The position numbers were made by a program, and so were the translations under genes. 64,000 bases of DNA from Burkholderia sp. Bp9142 (GTDB lineage: Bacteria; Pseudomonadota; Gammaproteobacteria; Burkholderiales; Burkholderiaceae): contig NZ_QTPP01000006.1 in the NCBI RefSeq assembly GCF_003853415.1, positions 124,001 to 188,000 of the forward strand. The letters run 5' to 3'. Positions 1 to 10,240 of this stretch are shown here, piece after piece; positions within the stretch are counted from its first letter, which is position 1; each line of letters begins with the position of its first letter. The notes below the pieces were generated by a model. The model had not been told where the DNA came from. It did no database searches and saw nothing but the letters and a program-made list of their open reading frames with translations.

Positions 1-826
1 AGTGCACGTTGGCCCAGCGCACCGCGACGTTCACCGCGACGAAGGCCACCGCGAGCACGACCGGCATCAGCCATGCGCGGCGGTTGCCCGGCGCGCGGCG
101 CGACTCGAGCCAGGCCATCCAGAACCCCGCGACGACCATCACCGCCACCTGCAGCCACGGGCCGCGCGACACCGTCAGCGCGAGACCGGCCGACAGCACG
201 ATCGACAGCGCGAGCCATGCCCATGCCGCGAGCCGGCGCGTCTGCACCAGATACAGCGCGCCCGCGAGCGCGAACGCGATGTAGGTCGCCAGGTGGTTCG
301 CCTGCGCCATGTTGCCGTACGGGCGGCGATCGACCGCGATGTTGTACATCACGACGAACGGCGACACCGCGGATTCGAGATGGAACAACTGCACGACCTG
401 GCTCGCGACCGCGAGCATCCCGCCGAGCAGCAGCGCGCCGGCCATCATTTGCGCGGTGGCTTCGGCGAGCCCCTCGCGCGCAAGCGTGTAGCCGGCCTGC
501 ATCGCGACCAGCGCGGCGGCCAGATAGCCGACCGCCAGCCAGTTCATCGACGGCACCTTCAGCGGCATCAGCGCGACCTGCGCGATCAGCACCGCCGCGA
601 ACCCAAGCGGCGCGACGAACGCGGCCGGCGCGGCGAACGGCTCGGCCGGGCGACCCACGCGTGCCAGCAGGACGACCGAGAGCCCCACCAGCAGATACAG
701 CACCAGCGCGGCAAACTCGGAATAAAAGGTCGGGATCGGATACGTGTGATTCGTGATCGAGTACGGCACGATCAGGGCGACAGCCAGCGCAACGAGCGGC
801 AACGAACGGGAAAAAGTAGAAGGCAT
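1..826 (-). CDS. pglL: O-oligosaccharyltransferase / O-antigen ligase family protein PglL (3' part off window)
   Basis: The first 275 codons are present; the rest lies beyond position 1. The start is the ATG at 826, reading MPSTFSRSLPLV. The visible part is a run of hydrophobic helices typical of the Wzy/WaaL/PglL superfamily, with a periplasmic-looking stretch around DRRPYGNMAQANHLATY. In this superfamily PglL moves a lipid-linked glycan onto Ser/Thr of periplasmic proteins. The gene sits directly downstream of a pilin on the same strand, 162 bp away, as reported from memory for B. cenocepacia pglL. The catalytic Wzy_C part is not in view, so a WaaL-type ligase remains possible. Confidence 0.75.
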   Translation of the reverse strand, partial: MPSTFSRSLPLVALAVALIVPYSITNHTYPIPTFYSEFAALVLYLLVGLSVVLLARVGRPAEPFAAPAAFVAPLGFAAVLIAQVALMPLKVPSMNWLAVGYLAAALVAMQAGYTLAREGLAEATAQMMAGALLLGGMLAVASQVVQLFHLESAVSPFVVMYNIAVDRRPYGNMAQANHLATYIAFALAGALYLVQTRRLAAWAWLALSIVLSAGLALTVSRGPWLQVAVMVVAGFWMAWLESRRAPGNRRAWLMPVVLAVAFVAVNVAVRWANVH

Positions 827-988
827 GAGCGAACCGGATGTCAGCAACCGGCGCACTATACAAAACTTTCCCCCCTCTGTGCGGGCCCGTCGCGCCGTCA
901 TCCGTTACGACAGGCCCGACGCGGCCGGCCGGCACGGCAAGCGCAGCGCCGTGCCCGCGGCCGCGCATCGGCCGGGACACCACCGGCA

Positions 989-1585
989 CTATGCGCGGCA
1001 TTCCGCGGGCGCATATTTCGCGGGCAGCGTCGCCGCGTCCGTCGGCAACGGGCCCGCTCCCGGCGCCGGAAGCGACGACGCAGCCTTGCCGGCGGCGAAG
1101 CACTCCCATGCGATCGCGCCTGACTGCATCGCGCCCTTTTTCAGCGGCACCCGCGCGGTCGGCGTGTCGGCCTTGTCCGGCGCGGACGGCACCAGGACGA
1201 GCGTATTCGCGTCGGCCGCCGCGACGCGGGCGGTGAACGCCACCGTGATCTGGCCCGTGTCGGCGTCGATGCGAACGGATTCAACGTTGCGGGTGGCGGC
1301 CGGCGAGCTGTAGCCGCCATCGAGGCCCGCGCCGCTCGCGGCGTTGTCGGCGACCGCGAGCCGCGCGGACGACGCGAGCGCGAGCCCCTCGCCGACCCGC
1401 GACCGCGCGAGGTAATCCTGGTACGCGGGGATCGCATAGGCCGCGATCACGCCGACGATCGCGAGCACGATCATCAGTTCGATCAGCGTGAAGCCGGCGG
1501 GCCGCCAGCGCGGCACCGGCCGGCGCGCGCGCCGCAGATCGGCGGCGATGCGACGGAACAGGGAAACGGAAAAGGCTTCGAACAT
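989..1585 (-). CDS. Type IV pilin (PilA-like prepilin)
   Basis: The 198-residue protein carries a class III prepilin signal: G31 then [19 protein letters not shown], with the conserved Glu at mature position 5 (E36). Prepilin peptidase would cut after G31, and the hydrophobic stretch forms the N-terminal pilin helix. Two cysteines near the C terminus (in WECFAAG and PAECRA) would close the D-region loop. The leader is long (31 residues, Arg-rich) against about 6-15 in most type IVa pilins. A GTG at codon 24 would give an 8-residue leader, so the start is uncertain. pglL follows, so the pilin may be a glycosylation substrate. Confidence 0.85.
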   Translation of the reverse strand: MFEAFSVSLFRRIAADLRRARRPVPRWRPAGFTLIELMIVLAIVGVIAAYAIPAYQDYLARSRVGEGLALASSARLAVADNAASGAGLDGGYSSPAATRNVESVRIDADTGQITVAFTARVAAADANTLVLVPSAPDKADTPTARVPLKKGAMQSGAIAWECFAAGKAASSLPAPGAGPLPTDAATLPAKYAPAECRA

Positions 1586-1602
1586 GACTGGCTCCGGAAA
1601 CG

Positions 1603-1632
1603 AAAAACGCCTGCCGAACCAGGCAGGCGTTT
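1603..1632 (-). terminator. Rho-independent terminator of the TerC gene
   Basis: An 11-bp stem (AAACGCCTGCC with GGCAGGCGTTT, loop of 6) reads on the minus strand into a short T run (GTTTTTCG). It lies just after the TerC stop at 1683 and only 18 nt before the pilin start codon. Confidence 0.8.
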
Positions 1633-1682
1633 CGATCGTAGCCAGCAGGCCGCGAACCCGGCAGTCAGCCGGATGGCCAGCG

Positions 1683-2387
1683 TCAATGCGCGTCCGGGAC
1701 GCCGCGGCGGTGCCGGAGCGCGTATCCGGCGGCGACGACGAACAAGGCGCCGGCGATGCTCGCGCCGTAAACCGCGGCCGGCGTATCGAGCACCGGCCAG
1801 CGATCGCCGACCGGATCGTGCACCATCAGCCCGCCGGCAATCCAGCCGAGCAGCCCGGCGCCCAGCGCGACGACAATCGGAAAGCGATCGAGCATCTTCA
1901 GCACCAGCGTGCTGCCCCACACGATGATCGGCACGCTGACGACGAGCCCGAAGATCACGAGCGCCAGCCGGTGCGACGGATCGGCCTGCTCGGCGGCGCC
2001 GGCGATCGCGATCACGTTGTCGAGGCTCATCACCGCGTCGGCGATCACGATCGTCTTCACGGCGTCCCACAGCCGGTCGGCCGGCTTCACGTTGTCGTGC
2101 GCGTCGGCGTCCGGCGCCATCAGCTTGACGCCGATCCACAGCAGCAGCAGGCCGCCGCCGAATTTCAGGAACGGCACGTCGAGCAGCACGACTGCGAACG
2201 CGATCAGCGCGACGCGCAGCAGGATCGCGCCGGCCGTGCCCCACACGACGCCGCGCAGCCGCTGGTTGGCCGGCAGGTTGCGGCACGCGAGCGCGATCAC
2301 GACCGCGTTGTCGCCGCCGAGCAGGATGTCGATGATGACGATCTGGAACACGGCGCCCCAGTGCAGCGATGTCAGGAATTCAAGCAT
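1683..2387 (-). CDS. TerC family integral membrane protein
   Basis: This 234-residue membrane protein shows the two TerC signature segments: [11 protein letters not shown] at residues 24-34 and [10 protein letters not shown] at 121-130, each with the Asp-Asn pair inside a helix. The family acts in the inner membrane and has been tied to tellurite resistance and metal (manganese) export to newly secreted proteins; the substrate here cannot be told from sequence. ATG 2387 ([10 protein letters not shown]) is preferred over an in-frame start at 2456, because the family begins right at this first helix. It is probably a single-gene unit, closed by its own terminator. Confidence 0.9.
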   Translation of the reverse strand: MLEFLTSLHWGAVFQIVIIDILLGGDNAVVIALACRNLPANQRLRGVVWGTAGAILLRVALIAFAVVLLDVPFLKFGGGLLLLWIGVKLMAPDADAHDNVKPADRLWDAVKTIVIADAVMSLDNVIAIAGAAEQADPSHRLALVIFGLVVSVPIIVWGSTLVLKMLDRFPIVVALGAGLLGWIAGGLMVHDPVGDRWPVLDTPAAVYGASIAGALFVVAAGYALRHRRGVPDAH

Positions 2388-2497
2388 GAGTGGATATAGG
2401 TGCGGGGCAACGACTGTCCGACAGACGACCCGGTTCATCGCCGGAACATGCAGCATGCATGCCCGGGCCTTACAAATTCATTGCGCGAGCATAACAA

Positions 2498-2523
2498 AAA
2501 CGCCGGCAAAGCCGGCGTTTTTT
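2498..2523 (-). terminator. Rho-independent terminator after sucD
   Basis: A 10-bp stem AAACGCCGGC / GCCGGCGTTT with an AAA loop is flanked by A and T runs on both sides, so it could work in both directions. It sits 21 bp past the sucD stop, with no plus-strand gene reading into it. Confidence 0.85.
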
Positions 2524-2544
2524 GCAGGACGAACCACGCGGAAA

Positions 2545-3426
2545 TTACAGCGCCTTCTTCAGCAGGCGGCCCATTTCCGACGGGTTGCGCGTGACGGTGA
2601 TGCCGCACGCTTCCATGATTTCCAGCTTCGCTTCGGCCGTATCCGCACCGCCCGAGATCAGCGCGCCGGCGTGGCCCATGCGCTTGCCCGGAGGCGCCGT
2701 GACGCCCGCGATGAAGCCGACGACCGGCTTCTTCATGTTGTCCTTGATCCACTGAGCGGCGTTGGCTTCGTCCGGACCGCCGATTTCGCCGATCATCACG
2801 ACCGCATCCGTATCCGGATCGTCGTTGAACATCTTCATCACGTCGATGTGCTTCAGACCGTTGATCGGGTCGCCGCCGATGCCGACTGCCGACGACTGGC
2901 CGAGGCCCAGTGCCGTCAGCTGAGCAACGGCTTCATACGTCAGCGTGCCCGAACGCGACACGACGCCGATGCGGCCCTTGCGGTGGATGTGACCCGGCAT
3001 GATGCCGATCTTCAGTTCGTCCGGCGTGATCGTGCCCGGGCAGTTCGGCCCGAGCAGCAGCGTCTTGCGGCCTTCGCGACGCATGCGGTCCTTCACTTCG
3101 ATCATGTCGCGCACGGGGATGCCTTCCGTGATGCAGATCGCGAGATCGAGGTCGGCTTCGACCGCTTCCCAGATCGCAGCGGCTGCGCCTGCCGGCGGAA
3201 CGTAGATGACCGACACGGTCGCGCCGGTTTCTTCCTTCGCTTCCTTGACGCTCGCGTAGATCGGAATGCCTTCGAAATCTTCGCCGGCCTTCTTCGGGTT
3301 CACGCCCGCGACGAATGCTTCGCGGCCGTTTGCGTATTCACGACAGGCGCGCGTGTGGAACTGACCGGTCTTGCCGGTAATGCCCTGCGTGATGACCTTC
3401 GTGTCCTTGTTGATCAGAATCGACAT
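2545..3426 (-). CDS. sucD: Succinyl-CoA synthetase (succinate-CoA ligase) alpha subunit
   Basis: This 293-residue subunit binds CoA and carries the phospho-histidine of the TCA-cycle step succinyl-CoA + ADP/GDP + Pi to succinate. An N-terminal Rossmann-like CoA-binding domain starts at [18 protein letters not shown]. The catalytic His lies in [10 protein letters not shown] (H252; H246 in E. coli). ATG 3426 fits the family start; the in-frame ATG at 3462 would add 12 unconserved residues. It follows sucC on the same strand but is separated by an unusual 149-bp structured spacer. Confidence 0.97.
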   Translation of the reverse strand: MSILINKDTKVITQGITGKTGQFHTRACREYANGREAFVAGVNPKKAGEDFEGIPIYASVKEAKEETGATVSVIYVPPAGAAAAIWEAVEADLDLAICITEGIPVRDMIEVKDRMRREGRKTLLLGPNCPGTITPDELKIGIMPGHIHRKGRIGVVSRSGTLTYEAVAQLTALGLGQSSAVGIGGDPINGLKHIDVMKMFNDDPDTDAVVMIGEIGGPDEANAAQWIKDNMKKPVVGFIAGVTAPPGKRMGHAGALISGGADTAEAKLEIMEACGITVTRNPSEMGRLLKKAL

Positions 3427-3494
3427 GTATTTTGACCTCTGTTCGATTGGCGTCGCGTGCAAACCGCGCCGCCATGCGTATTCATTGAGCGCGC

Positions 3495-3560
3495 CAAGAA
3501 AACGCCGGGCCGCCCCAAGTTTTCTTGACCCCCCCGGGGGGCCTGGCGCGTAGCGCCAGG
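3495..3560. repeat. Composite inverted-repeat spacer between sucC and sucD
   Basis: Three inverted repeats follow one another: CAAGAAAAC (3495-3503) with GTTTTCTTG (3519-3527), a C7G6 palindrome (3529-3541), and CCTGGCGC / GCGCCAGG with a 3-nt loop (3542-3560). No coding potential is visible. The form suggests a dispersed intergenic element or an mRNA processing structure within the sucCD transcript. Confidence 0.6.
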
Positions 3561-3575
3561 TCTGGGGGCGCTTCT

Positions 3576-4742
3576 TTACTTGCCTTCGGCAGCCGCGACG
3601 ACCTTCTGCGCAGCCTCTTCCATGCTGTCCGCCGAGATGATCGGCAGGCCCGAATCGGCCAGCATCTTCTTGCCGAGGTCCTCGTTCGTGCCCTTCATGC
3701 GCACGACGAGCGGCACGTTCAGGTTCACGGCCTTCGAACCGGCGATCACGCCTTCCGCGATCACGTCGCAGCGCATGATGCCGCCGAAGATGTTCACGAG
3801 GATCGCCTTCAGGTCCGGGTTCTTCAGCATCAGCTTGAACGCTTCCGTGACCTTCTCGGTCGTGGCGCCACCGCCGACGTCCAGGAAGTTCGCCGGCTCG
3901 CCGCCGAACAGCTTGATCGTGTCCATCGTCGCCATCGCGAGGCCTGCGCCGTTCACGAGACAGCCGATGTTGCCGTCGAGCGAGATGTACGCGAGGTCGA
4001 ACTTCGACGCTTCGATTTCAGCCGGATCTTCTTCGTCCAGGTCGCGGTACGCGACGATTTCCGGGTGGCGGAACAGCGCGTTCGAGTCGAAGTTGAACTT
4101 CGCGTCGAGTGCGATGACCTTGCCGTCGCCGGAGACGTTCAGCGGGTTGATTTCAGCCAGCGACGCGTCGGTTTCCCAGAATGCCTTGTACAGGCCTTGC
4201 AGGATGGCGCGCGCTTGCGGAATCGAAGCAGCCGGCACGCCGATCTTCGCGGCCAGGTCGTCGGCCTGGGCGTCGAGCAGGCCGGTCGACGGCTCGACGA
4301 TGACCTTGTGGATCAGTTCCGGGTGCTTTTCGGCAACTTCCTCGATGTCCATGCCGCCTTCGCTCGAACCCATCAGAACGATCTTTTGCGACACGCGATC
4401 AACGACGAGGCTGACATACAGTTCCTGCTTGATGTCGGCGCCTTCCTCGATCATCAGACGGTTGACCTTCTGGCCTTCCGGACCGGTCTGGTGCGTGACG
4501 AGCTGCATGCCGAGGATCTGGTTCGCGTATTCGCGAACCTGCTCGATCGACTTCGCCACCTTCACGCCGCCGCCCTTGCCACGACCACCCGCGTGAATCT
4601 GAGCCTTCACGACCCACACCGGGCCGCCGAGCTCTTCCGCAACCTTGACGGCCTCGTCAACCGAGAACGCCGGCTTGCCGCGCGGTACCGCGACGCCGAA
4701 TTTCCGCAGGATTTCCTTACCCTGGTACTCGTGAATCTTCAT
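3576..4742 (-). CDS. sucC: Succinyl-CoA synthetase (succinate-CoA ligase) beta subunit
   Basis: The protein has 388 residues, the same length as the E. coli subunit. The N terminus [17 protein letters not shown] and the ATP-grasp nucleotide-binding fold ([18 protein letters not shown] near residue 45) identify it. The C-terminal ligase-CoA domain includes [12 protein letters not shown] and [15 protein letters not shown]. It pairs with sucD downstream to form the TCA-cycle enzyme. No sucAB lies nearby, unlike in E. coli. The next gene upstream on the strand is the DUF2889 gene, 68 bp away. Confidence 0.97.
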   Translation of the reverse strand: MKIHEYQGKEILRKFGVAVPRGKPAFSVDEAVKVAEELGGPVWVVKAQIHAGGRGKGGGVKVAKSIEQVREYANQILGMQLVTHQTGPEGQKVNRLMIEEGADIKQELYVSLVVDRVSQKIVLMGSSEGGMDIEEVAEKHPELIHKVIVEPSTGLLDAQADDLAAKIGVPAASIPQARAILQGLYKAFWETDASLAEINPLNVSGDGKVIALDAKFNFDSNALFRHPEIVAYRDLDEEDPAEIEASKFDLAYISLDGNIGCLVNGAGLAMATMDTIKLFGGEPANFLDVGGGATTEKVTEAFKLMLKNPDLKAILVNIFGGIMRCDVIAEGVIAGSKAVNLNVPLVVRMKGTNEDLGKKMLADSGLPIISADSMEEAAQKVVAAAEGK

Positions 4743-4810
4743 GCGTGATTCCCTTCAGTCTGAGAGTTGGATGAAATGTCGCTTAAGACGCTTCTTCGAA
4801 TGATTTCCGT

Positions 4811-5419
4811 TCATTCCTTCGTGCTGCCTTCACCGGGCAAGTCCGGCCGGCTCGGGCCATACCAGCGCGGGTAGTACTGCCGCACGACCTCGCCGTCGAA
4901 CCGCAATGCCTGGCAGCGGCCAAGCTGGAAAGGCGGTTCGACGCGCTCGCCGTCATGGTCCGGCCCTTCGCCCCCCTCCTCGCGCACGTTCCATACATCA
5001 CCGGCGAACGCCTGGATCGCTGCCGTCGGCAGCACGGCGCACAGTTCGGTGAGATGGGAGCAGCCTGCGACGCCGGCGAGCAGCCGGTTCGCGTTGCGGC
5101 GGAAATTGCGGAAGAGATTGAGCCCGATGAGGGCCCGATAGGCAGGCGGGGCGGATTGACAGTGACCGGGATAAGGAACCCATTCCGAAGACGCTTCGGC
5201 GTCGACGACATTGAGGTCACGATCGATGGTCACGCGCAGCCAGAGTTCGTGGATCGGCAGGCCCTGGGGCCGGATGCCCGACGCAAGCGCGACATCGCGC
5301 GGCTTGTGGTCGGTCAGGCAGGCTTCGATGTCCCACAAGCCGTCGCCGCGCTCGTAGGCTTCCGCTCGGATTGCGCGTCGATGTCGCAACTGACGGGGCA
5401 CGGGCTCGGATAGCGGCAT
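4811..5419 (-). CDS. DUF2889 domain-containing protein
   Basis: This is a 202-residue soluble protein of the DUF2889 family, starting MPLSEPVPRQLRHRRAI. Family-like features are RAYERGDGLWDIEACLTDHKP near the N terminus, ELWLRVTIDRDLNVVDAEA in the middle and a conserved Cys region GHCQSAPPAYRALIGLNLF. The function is not known. It stands between recX and sucC on the same strand, and co-transcription with sucCD is possible. Confidence 0.8.
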   Translation of the reverse strand: MPLSEPVPRQLRHRRAIRAEAYERGDGLWDIEACLTDHKPRDVALASGIRPQGLPIHELWLRVTIDRDLNVVDAEASSEWVPYPGHCQSAPPAYRALIGLNLFRNFRRNANRLLAGVAGCSHLTELCAVLPTAAIQAFAGDVWNVREEGGEGPDHDGERVEPPFQLGRCQALRFDGEVVRQYYPRWYGPSRPDLPGEGSTKE

Positions 5420-5565
5420 GCTGGAAGTTGAGGCCGAAGAGGAAAACCCGTGGATTTTAGCATATCGGGTATTCGAGGCATTCGGCCGCGACGGCGGGTA
5501 TTCCCGCCTGTCCGGAAGCGGTTGCATTGCAGCAAAATCGCGCGCAGCGCGCGCGACCGAACCGG

Positions 5566-6434
5566 TCAGTCGTCGATCGGGAAATCGTCGCCGACCTTCA
5601 GCAACTTCACGATGGTCGCGCTCGAGAAGCCGCGCGCGGCAAGGAAGCGCGCCTGCTTCGCACGCTCGGCCGGCGTTTGCGGCAGCGCACCGAATTTCTT
5701 GCGCCAGACCGCCTGCGCACGTGTCCACTCGGTCTCGCGCAATTGTGCATTCACCTCCTCGACGAGACTGTCGCCGACCGCATGGCGCTTCAGTTCGCTG
5801 ACGACGCGCGCGACGCCGACGCGCGACGCGCGGCGATGCACGAGGCTTTCGGCAAAGCGTGCGTCGGACAGCCAACCCTCCTGCTCCAGCGCATCCAGCA
5901 CCGGTTCGATGGATTCGTCCTCGCCGACGTACGGCGCGAGCTTGCGCGCGAGTTCGGCGCGGCTGTATTCGCGCCGGGACAGGTAGCCGAGCGCGCGGCC
6001 CTTCAGCGAACGCGGCGGTTTCGACGATTTGCGCTCGGTGGCCTCCGACCCGCCGCCGGAAGCTGCGCTGGCGGAACTGCCGGACGCGCGGCGCGTGCGA
6101 CGCGGATGCTGGCTGCTGCGCGTGTAGACGTCTTCCCTGGCCGGTGCCGCGGCGTCGGCTGCGCGCTCGCCCGGGAAGCTGACACCGGACACGCGACGAC
6201 GCGGCCGGTCGTGCGCGTCGAACGATTCGTCGTCGTCGAACGGATCGTCCGGCGCGGTGATCTCAAACGAAACGAGGGCATCGTCGGATGCCCTCGTCGC
6301 GGTGCGGTTCGCGGCATCGCTGCCTGCAGACCGCCGGCTGGCGCCGGAGGGTGCGGCTCGCCGGCCCGAGCGACCCGCCGTTTCGGGCGCGTCGCTCGCT
6401 TCCGGTTCGCCAGCCTGACCTCGGCGCCCGACCA

Positions 6435-6435
<1 letters not shown>
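5566..6435 (-). CDS. recX: RecX regulatory protein with a long N-terminal extension
   Basis: RecX modulates RecA filaments. The 289-residue product has a RecX core from about residue 143 (SLKGRALGYLSRREYSRAEL) to the end, with the family's three-helix repeats and a C-terminal FLAARGFSSATIVKLL. The first 140 residues are low-complexity, rich in Arg, Ser, Ala and acidic patches, and absent from E. coli RecX (166 aa). ATG 6435 overlaps the recA stop (TGATG), which suggests coupled translation; a GTG at 6438 is an alternative. Confidence 0.9.
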
Positions 6436-7508
<1,073 letters not shown>

Positions 7509-7583
7509 GAATCGTCCTTTGCTATGATGAGCAGCGTCTGTCAGAGGCGCGCCCGCTTTCAAGCGCCGCCCACGAATGCAGAC

Positions 7584-7601
7584 ACTGTATAAAAAAACAG
7601 T
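7584..7601 (-). promoter_or_regulatory. LexA (SOS) box of recA
   Basis: The sequence ACTGTATAAAAAAACAGT has the CTGT-N8-ACAG core of the LexA operator, with a perfect 16-bp core at 7585-7600. It overlaps the -10 and spacer of the predicted recA promoter and lies about 100 nt from the divergent response regulator start. Confidence 0.9.
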
Positions 7602-7612
7602 GTTTTATGCAA
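7584..7612 (-). promoter_or_regulatory. Predicted sigma-70 promoter of recA
   Basis: Read on the minus strand: TTGCAT (7612-7607), a 17-nt spacer, then TACAGT (7589-7584). The LexA box covers the spacer and -10, as expected for repression in the uninduced state. Confidence 0.6.
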
Positions 7613-7698
7613 GCCCGCAATGCAGGCTGCGTTGTACACGGATAACTTCGGAGACAGCCGCGCCGGCGCGAACGCCCCGCCGGCCACCGGTCAGCACC

Positions 7699-8427
7699 AT
7701 GCGAATTCTCATCGCCGAAGACGACAGCATACTCGCGGACGGCCTCACCCGGTCACTCCGCCAATCGGGCTATGCGGTCGACCACGTGAAGAGCGGGGTC
7801 GAGGCCGACACCGCGCTGTCGATGCAGACCTTCGACCTGCTGATCCTCGATCTCGGGCTGCCCAAGATGCCCGGGCTCGACGTGCTGAAGCGCCTGCGCG
7901 CGCGCAATTCCAATCTCCCCGTGCTGATCCTGACCGCCGCCGACAGCGTCGACGAACGTGTGAAGGGGCTCGACCTCGGCGCGGACGACTACATGGCCAA
8001 GCCGTTCGCGCTCAACGAGCTCGAGGCGCGCGTGCGCGCGCTGACCCGGCGCGGCGCGGGCGGTGGCCCGACCGTCGTGCGCCACGGCTCGCTCGCGTTC
8101 GACCAGGTCGGCCGCATCGCGTATGCGAACGAGCGCGTGCTCGATTTGTCCGCGCGCGAGCTCGGGCTGCTCGAAGTGCTGCTGCAGCGCATCGGCCGGC
8201 TCGTGTCGAAGGAGCAGCTCGTCGACCATCTGTGCGAATGGGGCGAGGAAGTCAGCAACAACGCGATCGAAGTGTACGTGCACCGGCTGCGCAAGAAGAT
8301 CGAGCCCAGCGGCGTGCGGATTTCCACCGTGCGCGGCCTCGGCTACTGCCTCGAGAAAGTCGCGCCCGCGGCGCCGGCCGACACGGCCGCGCCCCAGCCC
8401 GCGGCGGCCGGCACGCCGCTGCGCTGA
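7699..8427 (+). CDS. OmpR-family response regulator (TctD-like)
   Basis: This 242-residue regulator has an N-terminal receiver with acidic pocket E7/D8/D9, phospho-acceptor D51 (LILDLGLPKMPG) and K101 (MAKPF), followed by a winged-helix DNA-binding domain ending RISTVRGLGYCLEK. The start MRILIAEDD at 7699 is the standard family start. The cognate kinase begins 17 bp after the stop, so the two form an operon. The downstream MHS transporter is a likely target, as in TctDE-type carboxylate systems. It is divergent from recA across the LexA box. Confidence 0.93.
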   Translation: MRILIAEDDSILADGLTRSLRQSGYAVDHVKSGVEADTALSMQTFDLLILDLGLPKMPGLDVLKRLRARNSNLPVLILTAADSVDERVKGLDLGADDYMAKPFALNELEARVRALTRRGAGGGPTVVRHGSLAFDQVGRIAYANERVLDLSARELGLLEVLLQRIGRLVSKEQLVDHLCEWGEEVSNNAIEVYVHRLRKKIEPSGVRISTVRGLGYCLEKVAPAAPADTAAPQPAAAGTPLR

Positions 8428-8444
8428 AACCGGCCGTCGCCGCA

Positions 8445-9998
8445 ATGGCCACGCCGGCCCATTCCCGCCATCCGACCGGCGAGCAGCCGTCCGCCGCCGA
8501 CGCCGCGCGCGACGCGCGCTACGAGAACCCGTTCGCGCCGCCCGACGAGACCGACACGCCCGAGGCCGCGCGCCCGCGCTCGCTGTTCGGCGAAATCCTC
8601 GACTGGATGCTCGCGCCGCTCCTGCTGCTGTGGCCGATGAGCATCGCCGTCACCTATCTCGTCGCGAAGACGATCGCGAACGGCCCGTTCGACCGCGCGC
8701 TCGAGACCAACGCATACGTGCTCGCACGGCAGATCCATCCGGTCAACGGCGTCGCCGAGCTGACGCTGCCGCAGCAGACGCGCGACTTCCTGCGCGCGGA
8801 CAACATCGACAGCGTTTACTTCCAGGTGCTCGGCACGCGCGGCGAACTGGTCGCGGGCGAGGCCGACATGCCGCTGCCGCGCGACGAGGACCGCCCGCCG
8901 CCGGGCGTCGTCGTGTTCCGCGACGACCTGCTGCGCGGCAACGACGTGCGCGTCGCGTATACGACCGTCGCGCTGCCGGCGTCGAGCAGCACGCAGCCCG
9001 TGCTCGTGCAGGTCGGCGAGACGCTCGACAAGCGCAACGCGCTCGCGAACGACATCATCAAGGGCGTGATCCTGCCGCAGTTCGTGATCCTGCCGCTCGC
9101 GATCCTGCTCGTCTGGTTCGGGCTGTCGCGCGGGCTCGCGCCGCTCAACGCGCTGCAGGCGCACATCCGCGCCAGGCGGCCCGACGACCTGTCGCCCGTC
9201 GAGGCGCAGCGCGCGCCGCCCGAAATCGAGCCGCTCGTCACGTCGTTCAACGACCTGCTCGCGCGTCTCGAACAGAACATGGCACTGCAGAAGCGCTTCA
9301 TTGCCGACGCCGCGCACCAGATGAAGACGCCGCTCGCGGGGCTGCGCACGCAGGCCGAGTTCGCGTTGCGCCACCCCGTGCCGCCCGACGTGCAGCGCTC
9401 GCTCGAGCAGATCGCGACGAGCTCCGAGCAGGCCGCGCGGCTCGTCACGCAACTGCTCGCGCTCGCGCGCGCCGAGAACCGCGCGAGCGGGCTGACGTTC
9501 GAGCCGGTCGAGATCGCCGCGCTGGCGCGCCGCACGGTGCGCGACTGGGTGCAGGCGGCGCTCGCGAAGCGCATGGACCTCGGCTACGAAGGCCCGGAGG
9601 ACGACGCGCCGCTCGACGTCGACGGCAATCCGGTGATGCTGCGCGAGATGCTCGGCAACCTGGTCGACAACGCGATCCGCTACACGCCCGAGGGCGGCCG
9701 CATCACCGTGCGCGTGCGGGCCGACCACGCGGCGCGGCGCGTGCATCTCGAAGTCGAGGACACCGGGCCCGGCATCCCGGCCGCCGAACGCGACCGCGTG
9801 GTCGAGCGCTTCTACCGGATCCTCGGCCGCGAAGGCGACGGCAGCGGCCTCGGGCTCGCGATCGTGCGCGAGATCGCCGCGCAGCACGGCGGCACGCTGA
9901 CGCTCGACGATCATGTCTATCAGCAGGCGCCGCGCCTCGCCGGCACACTCGTGCGCATCAGCCTGCCGCTGTCCGAAGCCGCCCCGGATCAATCCTGA
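8445..9998 (+). CDS. Sensor histidine kinase (TctE-like, 2CSK-N domain)
   Basis: The 517-residue membrane kinase has transmembrane helices near residues 53-75 and 206-226 enclosing a periplasmic sensor region of the TctE N-terminal type. The DHp helix has H291 (AAHQMKTPL). The ATPase domain has an N box (GNLVDNAIRY), G1 (DTGPGIP) and G2 (GDGSGLGLAIV). ATG 8445 is the first start after the regulator stop and gives the Pro/Ala-rich cytoplasmic N terminus usual for Burkholderia versions. It should phosphorylate the regulator encoded upstream. Its signal is unknown; organic acids are the family precedent. Confidence 0.92.
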   Translation: MATPAHSRHPTGEQPSAADAARDARYENPFAPPDETDTPEAARPRSLFGEILDWMLAPLLLLWPMSIAVTYLVAKTIANGPFDRALETNAYVLARQIHPVNGVAELTLPQQTRDFLRADNIDSVYFQVLGTRGELVAGEADMPLPRDEDRPPPGVVVFRDDLLRGNDVRVAYTTVALPASSSTQPVLVQVGETLDKRNALANDIIKGVILPQFVILPLAILLVWFGLSRGLAPLNALQAHIRARRPDDLSPVEAQRAPPEIEPLVTSFNDLLARLEQNMALQKRFIADAAHQMKTPLAGLRTQAEFALRHPVPPDVQRSLEQIATSSEQAARLVTQLLALARAENRASGLTFEPVEIAALARRTVRDWVQAALAKRMDLGYEGPEDDAPLDVDGNPVMLREMLGNLVDNAIRYTPEGGRITVRVRADHAARRVHLEVEDTGPGIPAAERDRVVERFYRILGREGDGSGLGLAIVREIAAQHGGTLTLDDHVYQQAPRLAGTLVRISLPLSEAAPDQS

Positions 9999-10240
9999 CG
10001 CGCGCGGCCGGGCGCCGGACGCCGATCCTGCACAGCAGGTCGCGATCGCATCGAAACCGGTGTTTTATCGCCCGTTTGCGACACGATCGGGGCGCGAAGC
10101 GACCGATTCGGCACGGGTTAACGCGCAGTCGTTTTGTCCGCGCGAGTCAGTGCGCCGTAAGTTTCCCTGCCAATAATCGTCGACAGGCCCGCCCACCCAA
10201 GGCGGCCGCATATCTATATCAAGGGACTTGGAGACGATTC

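Noticed and set aside
8063..10240. Upstream in-frame extension of the MHS transporter frame
   Set aside because: It is an Arg-rich alternative frame of the response regulator and kinase genes; the real start at 10241 has a ribosome-binding site and the family N terminus.
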